The position numbers and the translations under genes are program-made. A model generated the notes under the pieces. The model worked only from the letters and a program-made list of their open reading frames with translations. It searched no databases and was not told where the DNA came from. Shown piece after piece: positions 1 to 5,419 of a stretch of 6,462 nt of DNA. How positions within the stretch are numbered: the stretch's first letter is position 1; each line of letters opens with the position of its first letter. Origin of the DNA: Candidatus Latescibacterota bacterium (GTDB lineage: Bacteria; JAAXHH01; JACQVL01); NCBI GenBank assembly GCA_016209865.1, contig JACQVL010000165.1, positions 1-6,462 of the forward strand, given 5' to 3'.

Positions 1-189
1 GTGTTCCCGGACGAGGGCGTTCATCAGGGTTGACTTGCCTACGTTCGGCCGGCCGACGATGGCGACCAGCCCCGTCCGGTAGGCCGGGTCTGCTGGCGCA
101 GAGGAGGACGCCGGTCCAGGACCAGGCGGCAGGCCAACAGACGGCCCGTCAGAACGGGAAGATGAATCGGTCTGATGCAGGGGAACCAT
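1..189 (-). CDS. era: Era-type GTPase, 5' part only (runs off the left edge)
   Basis: The first 63 residues are visible. Residues 37-63 read [19 protein letters not shown] followed by MNALVREH, with the Walker A/G1 loop GRPNVGKS at 46-53. The aromatic-basic-small-Gly lead-in and the MNALV continuation match Era (usually [FY][RK][23 protein letters not shown]) better than Der/EngA, which usually continues with FNRL. Era is a cytoplasmic, membrane-associated GTPase that binds the 3' end of 16S rRNA and helps assemble the 30S subunit. ATG at 187-189 is the only plausible start: no ATG, GTG or TTG occurs between it and the G1 loop. A GGAGAGGAG site (202-210) lies 12 nt upstream, and a promoter lies further up. 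Residues 2-36 form a Ser/Pro/Gly/Ala-rich extension, where Era normally has about ten residues or fewer. The remaining G motifs and the KH domain are outside the window. Family call confident; Era over Der likely. Confidence 0.85.
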   Translation of the reverse strand, partial: MVPLHQTDSSSRSDGPSVGLPPGPGPASSSAPADPAYRTGLVAIVGRPNVGKSTLMNALVREH

Positions 190-201
190 ACGGGACGCAC
201 G

Positions 202-210
202 CTCCTCTCC
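202..210 (-). promoter_or_regulatory. Ribosome binding site of the Era gene
   Basis: Read on the minus strand this is GGAGAGGAG. It ends 12 nt before the ATG at 189, a little longer than the ideal spacing. It supports ATG 189 as the start and therefore the unusual N-terminal extension. Confidence 0.5.
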
Positions 211-244
211 GTCAACCAATGCTGCGCAACAAACAGCAGTCACA

Positions 245-273
245 ACAATAATATCACCCTTCAGTTCGGTCAA
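245..273 (-). promoter_or_regulatory. Putative sigma70-type promoter of the Era gene
   Basis: On the minus strand a TTGACC box (273 to 268, 5/6 to consensus) is followed after exactly 17 nt by TATTGT (250 to 245, 4/6). Transcription would begin near 238, leaving a leader of about 50 nt before ATG 189. The local sequence is AT-rich compared with the rest of the window. This is a motif match only. Confidence 0.5.
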
Positions 274-285
274 GCCATTTATTTA

Positions 286-313
286 CCGACCACTGACCAC
301 CGACCACCGATCA
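286..313. repeat. Heptamer tandem array 1 (4 units, consensus CCGACCA)
   Basis: Four 7-nt units in a row read CCGACCA, CTGACCA, CCGACCA and CCGATCA. The array sits between the two divergent promoters, ending 3 nt before the plus-strand -35 box at 317. Units share the pattern NNGAC[CG]A with arrays 2 and 3 in the same orientation. Confidence 0.8.
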
Positions 314-316
314 GTA

Positions 317-345
317 TTGACAGCTTGGATGACGGCGATTACACT
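317..345 (+). promoter_or_regulatory. Sigma70-type promoter of the hypothetical gene at 412
   Basis: A perfect TTGACA -35 box (317-322) is followed by a 17-nt spacer and TACACT (340-345, 4/6 to TATAAT). The predicted transcription start is near 352, about 60 nt before the GTG at 412. An in-frame TAA at 361-363 lies downstream of that point, so the reading frame cannot begin earlier. This is the best promoter match in the window. Confidence 0.6.
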
Positions 346-411
346 GTAGCTGAACCCAACTAAGCACGCTGGCCACTATCCGTCTACCACTCTTCACTGC
401 TCAACAGCACC

Positions 412-978
412 GTGCCCCCATCCTTGACCGAACGCCTGATGCTCCGAGCCTACGCCTGGTGGCTGCGCCGTCGCCGCCCGTACGTCCTGGATATCACCCA
501 GGCGATCCGCCGGGTTGAACGGCTGCTCGTCTGTCTGCCCCCGGACGTCCCTGAGACTGACGCGGCGCTGGCCGTCGTCCCCCACATCGTCGCGTGCCTG
601 GACGCCAGAGCCACCACGATCATCGCTCGGGAGGAGGCGCAAGCCGCGTGCGAGCAACTCAGCCTGCCCGTCCGCGTGGTCACGCTCCACCCGGAGGATC
701 GCCGGTGGTCCGGCCTGCCCGCGCCGAGACTGGTCGACCGGGTGAAGGCGGATGGGGTCATCGACGCGGCGATCGACCTCACCCCGCGCCTGCACCTCTT
801 GACCGCCGCGCTCTGTGTGCAGACCGGGGCGCTCATGCGGATCGGAGTCCGCGATCACAGGAGCGACGCCTTCTTCAACCTCCAGCTTGCCGTCCCGCCG
901 GACGACCCGGCCAGCCTCACCGACCGACCGTTCTACCCCCGGCTGCTGCGGACGATCCAGGGGTTGGTAGGACGATAG
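412..978 (+). CDS. Hypothetical protein, GT9/heptosyltransferase-like N-terminal half
   Basis: This is a 188-residue protein with no signal peptide or membrane segment. After a basic N-terminus (RLMLRAYAWWLRRRRPYVLD, residues 9-27) it alternates hydrophobic strands with helices: LLVCLPPDV (38-46), a helix through VVPHIVACL (55-63), ATTIIA (67-72), VRVVTLHPED (87-96), then GVIDAAIDLTP (115-125), a Leu/Ala helix, and TGALMRIGVRDHR (138-150). The order resembles the N-terminal Rossmann half of glycosyltransferase family 9 proteins or the short DUF6913-like proteins, where a D-L-x-P strand is followed by a helix and an R-I-G-x-R turn. The C-terminal nucleotide-sugar-binding half is absent, so activity as a transferase is doubtful. 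GTG 412 is used as the start; ATG 439 (residue 10) is equally possible, since neither has a clear Shine-Dalgarno sequence. The gene stands alone behind its own promoter. The function is not known; the fold link is my inference. Confidence 0.7.
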   Translation: MPPSLTERLMLRAYAWWLRRRRPYVLDITQAIRRVERLLVCLPPDVPETDAALAVVPHIVACLDARATTIIAREEAQAACEQLSLPVRVVTLHPEDRRWSGLPAPRLVDRVKADGVIDAAIDLTPRLHLLTAALCVQTGALMRIGVRDHRSDAFFNLQLAVPPDDPASLTDRPFYPRLLRTIQGLVGR

Positions 979-999
979 CCCCCTTACTATCCCCCAGGC

Positions 1000-1031
1000 C
1001 CCTTTCTCTCCCACGTTGGGGAGAGAAAGGG
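1000..1031. terminator. Perfect 13-bp hairpin downstream of the hypothetical gene
   Basis: CCCTTTCTCTCCC (1000-1012) pairs perfectly with GGGAGAGAAAGGG (1019-1031) around the 6-nt loop ACGTTG. It begins 21 nt after the stop codon at 978, where it could end or protect the upstream transcript. No T tract follows (AGGGTCAAAT), so it is not a canonical intrinsic terminator. It is also the left unit of the composite repeat. Confidence 0.4.
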
Positions 1032-1067
1032 AGGGTCAAATGGTCTGAAGTCTGATGAAGCCTGTCT

Positions 1068-1093
1068 CCCCTCTCCCCGCTGTGGGAGAGGGG
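1068..1093. repeat. Second hairpin, 10-bp perfect stem
   Basis: CCCCTCTCCC (1068-1077) pairs with GGGAGAGGGG (1084-1093) around CGCTGT. It is the right unit of the composite repeat, in inverted orientation relative to the hairpin at 1000-1031. It lies 30 nt before the TTGACA box at 1123. Confidence 0.6.
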
Positions 1094-1122
1094 CCGGAGG
1101 CGAGGGGGATACAAAAATCCGC

Positions 1123-1151
1123 TTGACAGTCGCGCAAGACCGGCCCATCTT
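1123..1151 (+). promoter_or_regulatory. Weak putative promoter of the GWxTD gene
   Basis: A perfect TTGACA (1123-1128) is followed after 17 nt by CATCTT (1146-1151), which matches TATAAT at only three positions. If used, transcription would begin near 1158 and the leader would be about 50 nt. The perfect -35 box and position make it plausible; the poor -10 box keeps it uncertain. Confidence 0.35.
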
Positions 1152-1197
1152 ACGGTGAGTTCACCTCATCGTTTCCGAATCCATCCTCTCCTTCTCC

Positions 1198-1204
1198 AGG
1201 AGGT
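1198..1204 (+). promoter_or_regulatory. Strong Shine-Dalgarno site of the GWxTD gene
   Basis: AGGAGGT is complementary to the 16S anti-SD sequence and lies 6 nt before ATG 1211, which fixes that start. It can fold back on the pyrimidine run CCTCTCCT at 1185-1192 (see findings). Confidence 0.85.
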
Positions 1205-1210
1205 AGAGGG

Positions 1211-3637
1211 ATGCGACCTCGATCCGCTCTCCTCGGTTGGGCTGTCGCGCTCTTCTTGCTAAGCGTCATCAGCCTTGCTGGCGCGGCGCAAGCCGCCTCA
1301 CCGTCGACAGACCCCCAGGCCGCCCTCGATGCTGGTCAGGCCTTGTACACACAGGGCCGCTTCGCGGAAGCCGAAGCCGAGTTCCAGCGCGCCGTCCAGC
1401 TCCAGCCGAAATCCGCGTCCGCCCGGTACTGGCTGGGCATGACCTATTACGCGCAGAACCAGGATAAACAGGCCCTGGAGCAGTTCCAGCGGGCGATCCA
1501 GTACGACCGGAAGGACCCTAACGGCCATGTCGGGCTGGGACTGGTCTACATGCGGACGAAGAACCGGATGATGGATGCACGGGAAGAACTCAAAGAGGCC
1601 GCCCGGCTCGACCCGAAAAACGGACAGATCCAGTATTATATCGGCCTCTCCCAGGTCGAGCAGAGCAAGCGCGACCCGGCCGCGCCGATGTACATCGCCA
1701 TGAGCCGGCAATCGTTCGAGAAGACGATCAACCTCGACCCCAACCACCCGGATGCCTACTATCAACTGGCGCTGACGTACGAATACCCCTCGCGGGATTA
1801 TAACAAAGCCATCCCGTTTTATTTCAAACAGTTATCCGTGACCCCCGGGCATCGGGACGCGCTCGCCCATTTCGGGAAATGCGTGTTCCAGACGGGGCGA
1901 TACCAGGAAGGAGTCGCGCTGCTCAAACAGCTCATGGACGCGCAGGGGAACCACCCCAACCCGATGATGCGGACGGTCATGGCACAGCTCAACGCGTCGT
2001 ATTTTCAGGCGCAGAAGCAGTACGATCGGGCGCTGGATGTGTATGACCAGTACCTGTCGGCCCTCAACCCCAAAGAGCGGGGGCTGTACACCGACCTCGC
2101 GTATGTCGCTTCTGAGGATGAGACGGAGCGGTATGCGCGGGCATCCGAAGCAGAGCGGGCCGAGGTCTGGCGCAAATTCTGGGCCAGCCGCGACCCCGAC
2201 CCGGCGACGGTCGTCAACGAACGCTTAGTCGAGCACTACCGGCGGGTGATGTACGCGCGCGAGAATTTCTCACGCGGCAAGTACCCGTGGGATCGCCGGG
2301 GCGACATCTACATCCGGTACGGCGAGCCGGACGACCGCCAGCACTTCCTCGCCCGGTCGGATGAGGAAGCGGAGTCGAACTACCGGCCGACCGGCAACGC
2401 GAAGGTGGACGCTATCCGGGAGATGAACCGCCGCTTCCGGTATCGGCTGAAGGTGGATAACGTCGGCGTGCCGTGGGTCTTGGGCGAGGAGCCCGAGCAG
2501 CAGCCAGATGAAGATAACTGGCGTCCAGGTGGGCGCGGGTCGTTTATGCTCAGGGCGGGCCGGGAGACTCAAGGGCTGGTCTATATCTCCGAAAGCTGGG
2601 TGTACGTCCCGTATAACATGGAGCTCTTCTTCGTCGATCAACTGGGGCTCGGCTCGTTCGACTACCCGCTCCCCACGCACGACACTAACGTGGCCGTCGC
2701 CGGCCGGCAGGCCACGTACCATCCGCAGAAAATCGCCGAAACGCTGATCGCCAAGACCCCCGAGGGGTATCAACACGACTACGGCGGGCTCCCGCTCGAT
2801 TTCATGTTCGATGCGGTGACGTACAAGGGGCAGAACGGCCAGACGCTCGTCGAGGTCGCCTACAGCGTCCCGGCCCGCCAGTTGGGGGATGTCGGGGACG
2901 GTCAGGGGCTGAACACGTGGTTCGACAGCCATGTCGTGTTGCGGGATGATGAACTCCGCCGGGTCGCAGCCGCAGAGGAGAAGATCGGCCCGATCGAGCG
3001 TCCGCTCAGTAAGCTGCCGAAGAAGAAATTTGGGGTGGACGTGCGGACCGCCGCCCTGTCGTTTTTGGCTCCGGCGGGCAGCTACCGCTCCGCCGTCGAG
3101 GTGCGGGACGAAGCCTCCCGCCGGATCGGCATCTTCGAAGCCTCGTTGACGGTTGACGACTACAGCGGGAACAGGCTCAACGCGAGTGACATCAAACTGG
3201 CCACTTCTGTCAAACCGCAATCCGCACCAGGCCGGTTCGTCCGGCACGGTCTGGAAATCCTGCCCAACCCGTCACGCCTGTACCACCGGTCCCAGCCGGT
3301 CTACGTGTACTATGAGGTGTACAACCTGAGCACGGACGCCTCCGGCCGCACCACCTACCGCACCGCCTTGAACATCACGGCGAAAGACAAGTCGATGAAC
3401 CTCGTCTGGAAGATTCTGTCGGGGTTCGGCAAGCTCGTCAACCAGTCGAGCACCGGAAAGTCAGTGCTGCTCACGTTCGAGGACGCGGGCACGGCAATGG
3501 ACGAGCGGAAGTACACCGCCATCGACACCGGCGACTCACCCGCCGGGGCGTACACCCTGACGCTGACGGTGACCGACCTGCACACCGGGCAGACGATCTC
3601 CAAAACGACCGAATTCACCGTCGCAGAAGAGCAGTGA
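1211..3637 (+). CDS. Exported TPR protein with GWxTD-type domain
   Basis: This is an 808-residue protein with a clear Sec signal peptide: basic start MRPR, hydrophobic core 6-24, and a likely signal peptidase I site after AQA at 26-28. There is no lipobox cysteine. Residues 35-137 hold three regular TPRs (for example AGQALYTQGRFAEAEAEFQR and ARYWLGMTYYAQNQDKQALE). Further, looser repeats run to about 290, including one with an insertion near 150-165. Residues 323-380 carry the GWxTD-family signature: FWASRDPDP (323-331), NERLVEHYRRVMYAR, then KYPWDRRGDIYIRYGEPDD (357-375). Here the usual G-W-x-T-D is degenerate (YPWDRRG), but the R-G-x-I-Y-I-x-[YF]-G-x-P-D part is intact. The C-terminal third is beta-rich, with YVYYEVYNL near 700 and a last GAYTLTLTVTDLHTG strand pair. 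GWxTD proteins are of unknown function; here a periplasmic scaffold or binding role is inferred. The ATG is fixed by AGGAGGT 6 nt upstream. The TGA stop lies inside heptamer array 2. Confidence 0.9.
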   Translation: MRPRSALLGWAVALFLLSVISLAGAAQAASPSTDPQAALDAGQALYTQGRFAEAEAEFQRAVQLQPKSASARYWLGMTYYAQNQDKQALEQFQRAIQYDRKDPNGHVGLGLVYMRTKNRMMDAREELKEAARLDPKNGQIQYYIGLSQVEQSKRDPAAPMYIAMSRQSFEKTINLDPNHPDAYYQLALTYEYPSRDYNKAIPFYFKQLSVTPGHRDALAHFGKCVFQTGRYQEGVALLKQLMDAQGNHPNPMMRTVMAQLNASYFQAQKQYDRALDVYDQYLSALNPKERGLYTDLAYVASEDETERYARASEAERAEVWRKFWASRDPDPATVVNERLVEHYRRVMYARENFSRGKYPWDRRGDIYIRYGEPDDRQHFLARSDEEAESNYRPTGNAKVDAIREMNRRFRYRLKVDNVGVPWVLGEEPEQQPDEDNWRPGGRGSFMLRAGRETQGLVYISESWVYVPYNMELFFVDQLGLGSFDYPLPTHDTNVAVAGRQATYHPQKIAETLIAKTPEGYQHDYGGLPLDFMFDAVTYKGQNGQTLVEVAYSVPARQLGDVGDGQGLNTWFDSHVVLRDDELRRVAAAEEKIGPIERPLSKLPKKKFGVDVRTAALSFLAPAGSYRSAVEVRDEASRRIGIFEASLTVDDYSGNRLNASDIKLATSVKPQSAPGRFVRHGLEILPNPSRLYHRSQPVYVYYEVYNLSTDASGRTTYRTALNITAKDKSMNLVWKILSGFGKLVNQSSTGKSVLLTFEDAGTAMDERKYTAIDTGDSPAGAYTLTLTVTDLHTGQTISKTTEFTVAEEQ

Positions 3638-3661
3638 CGAGTGACAAGTGACGAGTGACGA
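3634..3661. repeat. Heptamer tandem array 2 (4 units, GTGACGA)
   Basis: Units read GTGACGA, GTGACAA, GTGACGA and GTGACGA. The first unit contains the TGA stop codon (3635-3637) of the GWxTD gene. With its flanks (3632-3662) it matches 5349-5379 at 30 of 31 positions in direct orientation. The rest of the convergent spacer, about 3664-3723, is a pyrimidine-rich stretch with loose CCTCTGC/CCCTGCT-like motifs and no convincing terminator. Confidence 0.85.
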
Positions 3662-3723
3662 GTAAAACAGCAACAGAAGCTCTTTCTCCTCTGCCCCCTT
3701 GTCCCTCTGCTCCCCTGCTGTCT

Positions 3724-5256
3724 TTACCCTTCCTCCATCACCTCGACAATCTCATGATCCAGGCCGGAGAACTGCGCCAGCCAGGCCTGCCGCTCCGACC
3801 GGAGCTTCTGGCTCATCGCGTGGTAGTCCGCGTCGGGATAGTAGCGGGACGGGGTATACCGCTCCAGGTCCACCCCCTCGATCTGTCGAGGCAGCCAGTA
3901 CCCCCACTCCGGGTCCTGCGTCCAGGTGATCGTCCCGCGGGCGATCTCTTTCATGATCGTCGTCGAGACCTCGATCGTGATCTTCTCTCCCGGAAACCCC
4001 TGTTTCGCCCCGACACTGCCCGTATTCAGCAGATAACACTCGATATCCGGGTTCTCGTGCAGAATCTCCAAGAAGCGGTTTCCTTCCTCGAACTCCGGCC
4101 CGATGACGAACGGGTTCGTCCCGACTTCCCGCTTGGCCTGGCCCGCCCGCGTCGGGTCCCCAGCCGATGTCTCGATCGACTCCCCTAACATGAAGAAAGC
4201 CGACGCCTGCTCCGGGGTGAGCTTGACGACCGGCGGGACGATATCCTGCCGGCGAGTAATGAAAATAACCTTATGGGCTTTCTCCAGGTCGATCGACTCG
4301 TCCGTCCCGGCCACCTCCGGCCTGAGGATGATGCCGCGGCCGTTCGTCGTCAGCTCGGTGTTCAGGAAATCCACCCGGCCGTCCTCGTCGACCTTGACGT
4401 TCTCGAAGATCGCACTCTGCCTGGTGGCCGCGTCGTACAGCACTTTCTGCTTCGGCGTCAGCCCCTCGGTCTTGATGTAGAACCCCTGTTCCGTGCCGTA
4501 ACAGATGCCGTGTTCGTCCATCGACACGACGTCATCCTGGCGGATGATCACCCGTTCTGGCGCGACCAGGCCGTGGTCGTGGACGGTCAGCGTCGTCTTC
4601 CCGGTGCCGCTCAGGCCGAACAGGATGAACCCGACATCCTGAAGACTCCCGCTCCGGTCCCGCACCCGGAGCACCTTGCTCCCCGCATGCAGCCCGATCC
4701 CTCCCTGCTGTTTGGCCGCGTACATCGTCATCCGGAGGAACGATTTTTTCGATTCCCCGAAATAATCCGTGCCCAGAATGCAGGTCAGCCGGTGCTTCGG
4801 ATGGACGAAGATAATCCGTTCCGGCCACTCTGGGACGAAGATCGACATCAGGTCGGGGGTGCCCGTTCCGTCGTGCGGAAACAGCGTCTGATGCCACATG
4901 TGCGCAATCCGGGCGTACTCGGCGGTGATGTACAGCCGGCCGTGGAGACGATGGCCGGGCGTCAGTCCGATCCACCGGTCGATCTGGATCACCTCCCGGC
5001 CCTTCAGGTACTCACGCACCTGCGCCAGCAATTCCATCGCACGATCCAGGGGGATCCCCTGTTGCTGAACCCCGACCGTCACCCCGTCCTCGACGATATA
5101 CGTCTTCTTCGCGCTGCGATTCCGGACCTTCGACGTGTAGCTCGCGCTTCCGTACTCTGTTGTGCGTTCATCATGCTGAGCGAATTGCCGCAGACCTTCG
5201 GTCGAGGGGTTGTCGATGATCCGTTTCGCCTCGACGGTGCGCTGAAACACATTCAT
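3724..5256 (-). CDS. pckA: Phosphoenolpyruvate carboxykinase (ATP) family, divergent member
   Basis: This cytoplasmic enzyme family converts oxaloacetate plus ATP to PEP, CO2 and ADP, the entry step of gluconeogenesis. The 510 residues (from ATG 5256) contain the family's landmarks in order: RNRSAKKTYIV (45-55, substrate Arg region; E. coli GRSPKDKYIV), YFGESKKS (165-172, metal-binding Lys), GLHAGS (188-193, metal-binding His), P-loop GLSGTGKTT (214-222), RQDD (239-242, kinase-2 Asp pair), TTNGRGII (303-310, the ENTR-type Arg) and LLNTGSVG (409-416). The usual GDDEHGW block is replaced by RQDDVVSMDEHG, so this is a distant subfamily and its nucleotide or substrate preference is unproven. Start choice: GGGGAGG lies 10 nt upstream of ATG 5256. 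Earlier in-frame ATGs at 5304 and 5346 (540 residues) lack a good ribosome site, and the extra 30 codons have lower GC at third positions. The gene is convergent with the GWxTD gene, and nearly identical heptamer arrays lie on both sides. TAA stop. Confidence 0.87.
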   Translation of the reverse strand: MNVFQRTVEAKRIIDNPSTEGLRQFAQHDERTTEYGSASYTSKVRNRSAKKTYIVEDGVTVGVQQQGIPLDRAMELLAQVREYLKGREVIQIDRWIGLTPGHRLHGRLYITAEYARIAHMWHQTLFPHDGTGTPDLMSIFVPEWPERIIFVHPKHRLTCILGTDYFGESKKSFLRMTMYAAKQQGGIGLHAGSKVLRVRDRSGSLQDVGFILFGLSGTGKTTLTVHDHGLVAPERVIIRQDDVVSMDEHGICYGTEQGFYIKTEGLTPKQKVLYDAATRQSAIFENVKVDEDGRVDFLNTELTTNGRGIILRPEVAGTDESIDLEKAHKVIFITRRQDIVPPVVKLTPEQASAFFMLGESIETSAGDPTRAGQAKREVGTNPFVIGPEFEEGNRFLEILHENPDIECYLLNTGSVGAKQGFPGEKITIEVSTTIMKEIARGTITWTQDPEWGYWLPRQIEGVDLERYTPSRYYPDADYHAMSQKLRSERQAWLAQFSGLDHEIVEVMEEG

Positions 5257-5262
5257 ACGTTC

Positions 5263-5278
5263 GACGCCTCCCCGCGTC
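5263..5278 (-). promoter_or_regulatory. Hairpin presenting the PEP carboxykinase Shine-Dalgarno in its loop
   Basis: On the minus strand GACGC and GCGTC form a 5-bp stem around the hexaloop GGGGAG. The SD sequence GGGGAGG (5273 to 5267) occupies the loop and the first base of the 3' stem arm. It ends 10 nt before ATG 5256. The SD supports this start; the hairpin may be chance in a GC-rich leader. Confidence 0.4.
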
Positions 5279-5350
5279 TCTTCCCGAACGTTTTCGCTTG
5301 ACATATTCCGGGGGACAGGCCAAGTTGTCGTACCCGTCCCGTTCATTTCA

Positions 5351-5378
5351 GTGACGAGTGACCAGTGACGAGTGACGA
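5351..5378. repeat. Heptamer tandem array 3 (4 units, GTGACGA)
   Basis: Units read GTGACGA, GTGACCA, GTGACGA and GTGACGA, followed by a degenerate GCGATCC. It has the same architecture as array 2, with the odd unit also in second place, and the same orientation. It lies in the divergent spacer between the PEP carboxykinase and DUF3187-like genes. I found no convincing promoter for either gene in 5257-5419. TATTAA at 5411-5416 is AT-rich enough to be a -10 box but has no good partner. Confidence 0.85.
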
Positions 5379-5419
5379 GCGATCCTATCCTTTCACCCGT
5401 GAACGTCTCCTATTAAATT

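Larger units (their letters stand above)
991..1108. repeat. Composite of two related inverted hairpin repeats (REP/BIME-like)
   Basis: The left half (991-1034) and the reverse complement of the right half (1066-1108) align well. Both start with CCCCC, contain GGCCCC, then TCTCCCAC, a short loop and GGGGAGAG. The left copy has a longer stem through TTT/AAA-type insertions on both sides, so base-pairing is preserved. The outer ends are CCCCC (991-995) and GGGGG (1104-1108). The central 1035-1065 holds no gene. Paired inverted palindromic units of this kind are typical of REP-type intergenic repeats in bacteria. Confidence 0.65.

Noticed and set aside
1-189. Der/EngA GTPase
   Set aside because: Der shares [10 protein letters not shown] but usually starts directly with [18 protein letters not shown]. 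The YRTG lead-in and MNALV favour Era, though the visible part is short.
394-1014. 206-codon minus-strand open frame over the hypothetical gene
   Set aside because: It is a high-GC antisense shadow: Arg/Gly/Gln/Asp-rich composition, no family resemblance, and it also spans the hairpin repeat. The plus-strand frame has protein-like strand-helix alternation and a good promoter.
1000-1031. Confident intrinsic terminator
   Set aside because: The stem is excellent but no T tract follows on either strand side; it is better described as part of a repeat that may also affect transcript ends.
2270-3247. 325-codon minus-strand open frame inside the GWxTD gene
   Set aside because: Composition is Arg/Pro/Val-rich with no motif, and it lies wholly within a well-supported gene on the other strand.
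3663-3723. Bidirectional terminator between the convergent genes
   Set aside because: Only a short ACAGCA/TGCTGT pairing with a loop of about 40 nt and a pyrimidine-rich stretch are visible; no compact stem with a T run.
4273-5301. 342-codon plus-strand open frame opposite the PEP carboxykinase gene
   Set aside because: The opposite strand carries all landmarks of PEP carboxykinase. This frame is an antisense shadow without ribosome site or recognisable motif.
5257-5346. 30-codon N-terminal extension of PEP carboxykinase from ATG 5346
   Set aside because: The frame is open, but ATG 5346 and ATG 5304 lack a good ribosome site, third-position GC is lower than in the gene body, and GGGGAGG precedes ATG 5256. 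It remains possible.
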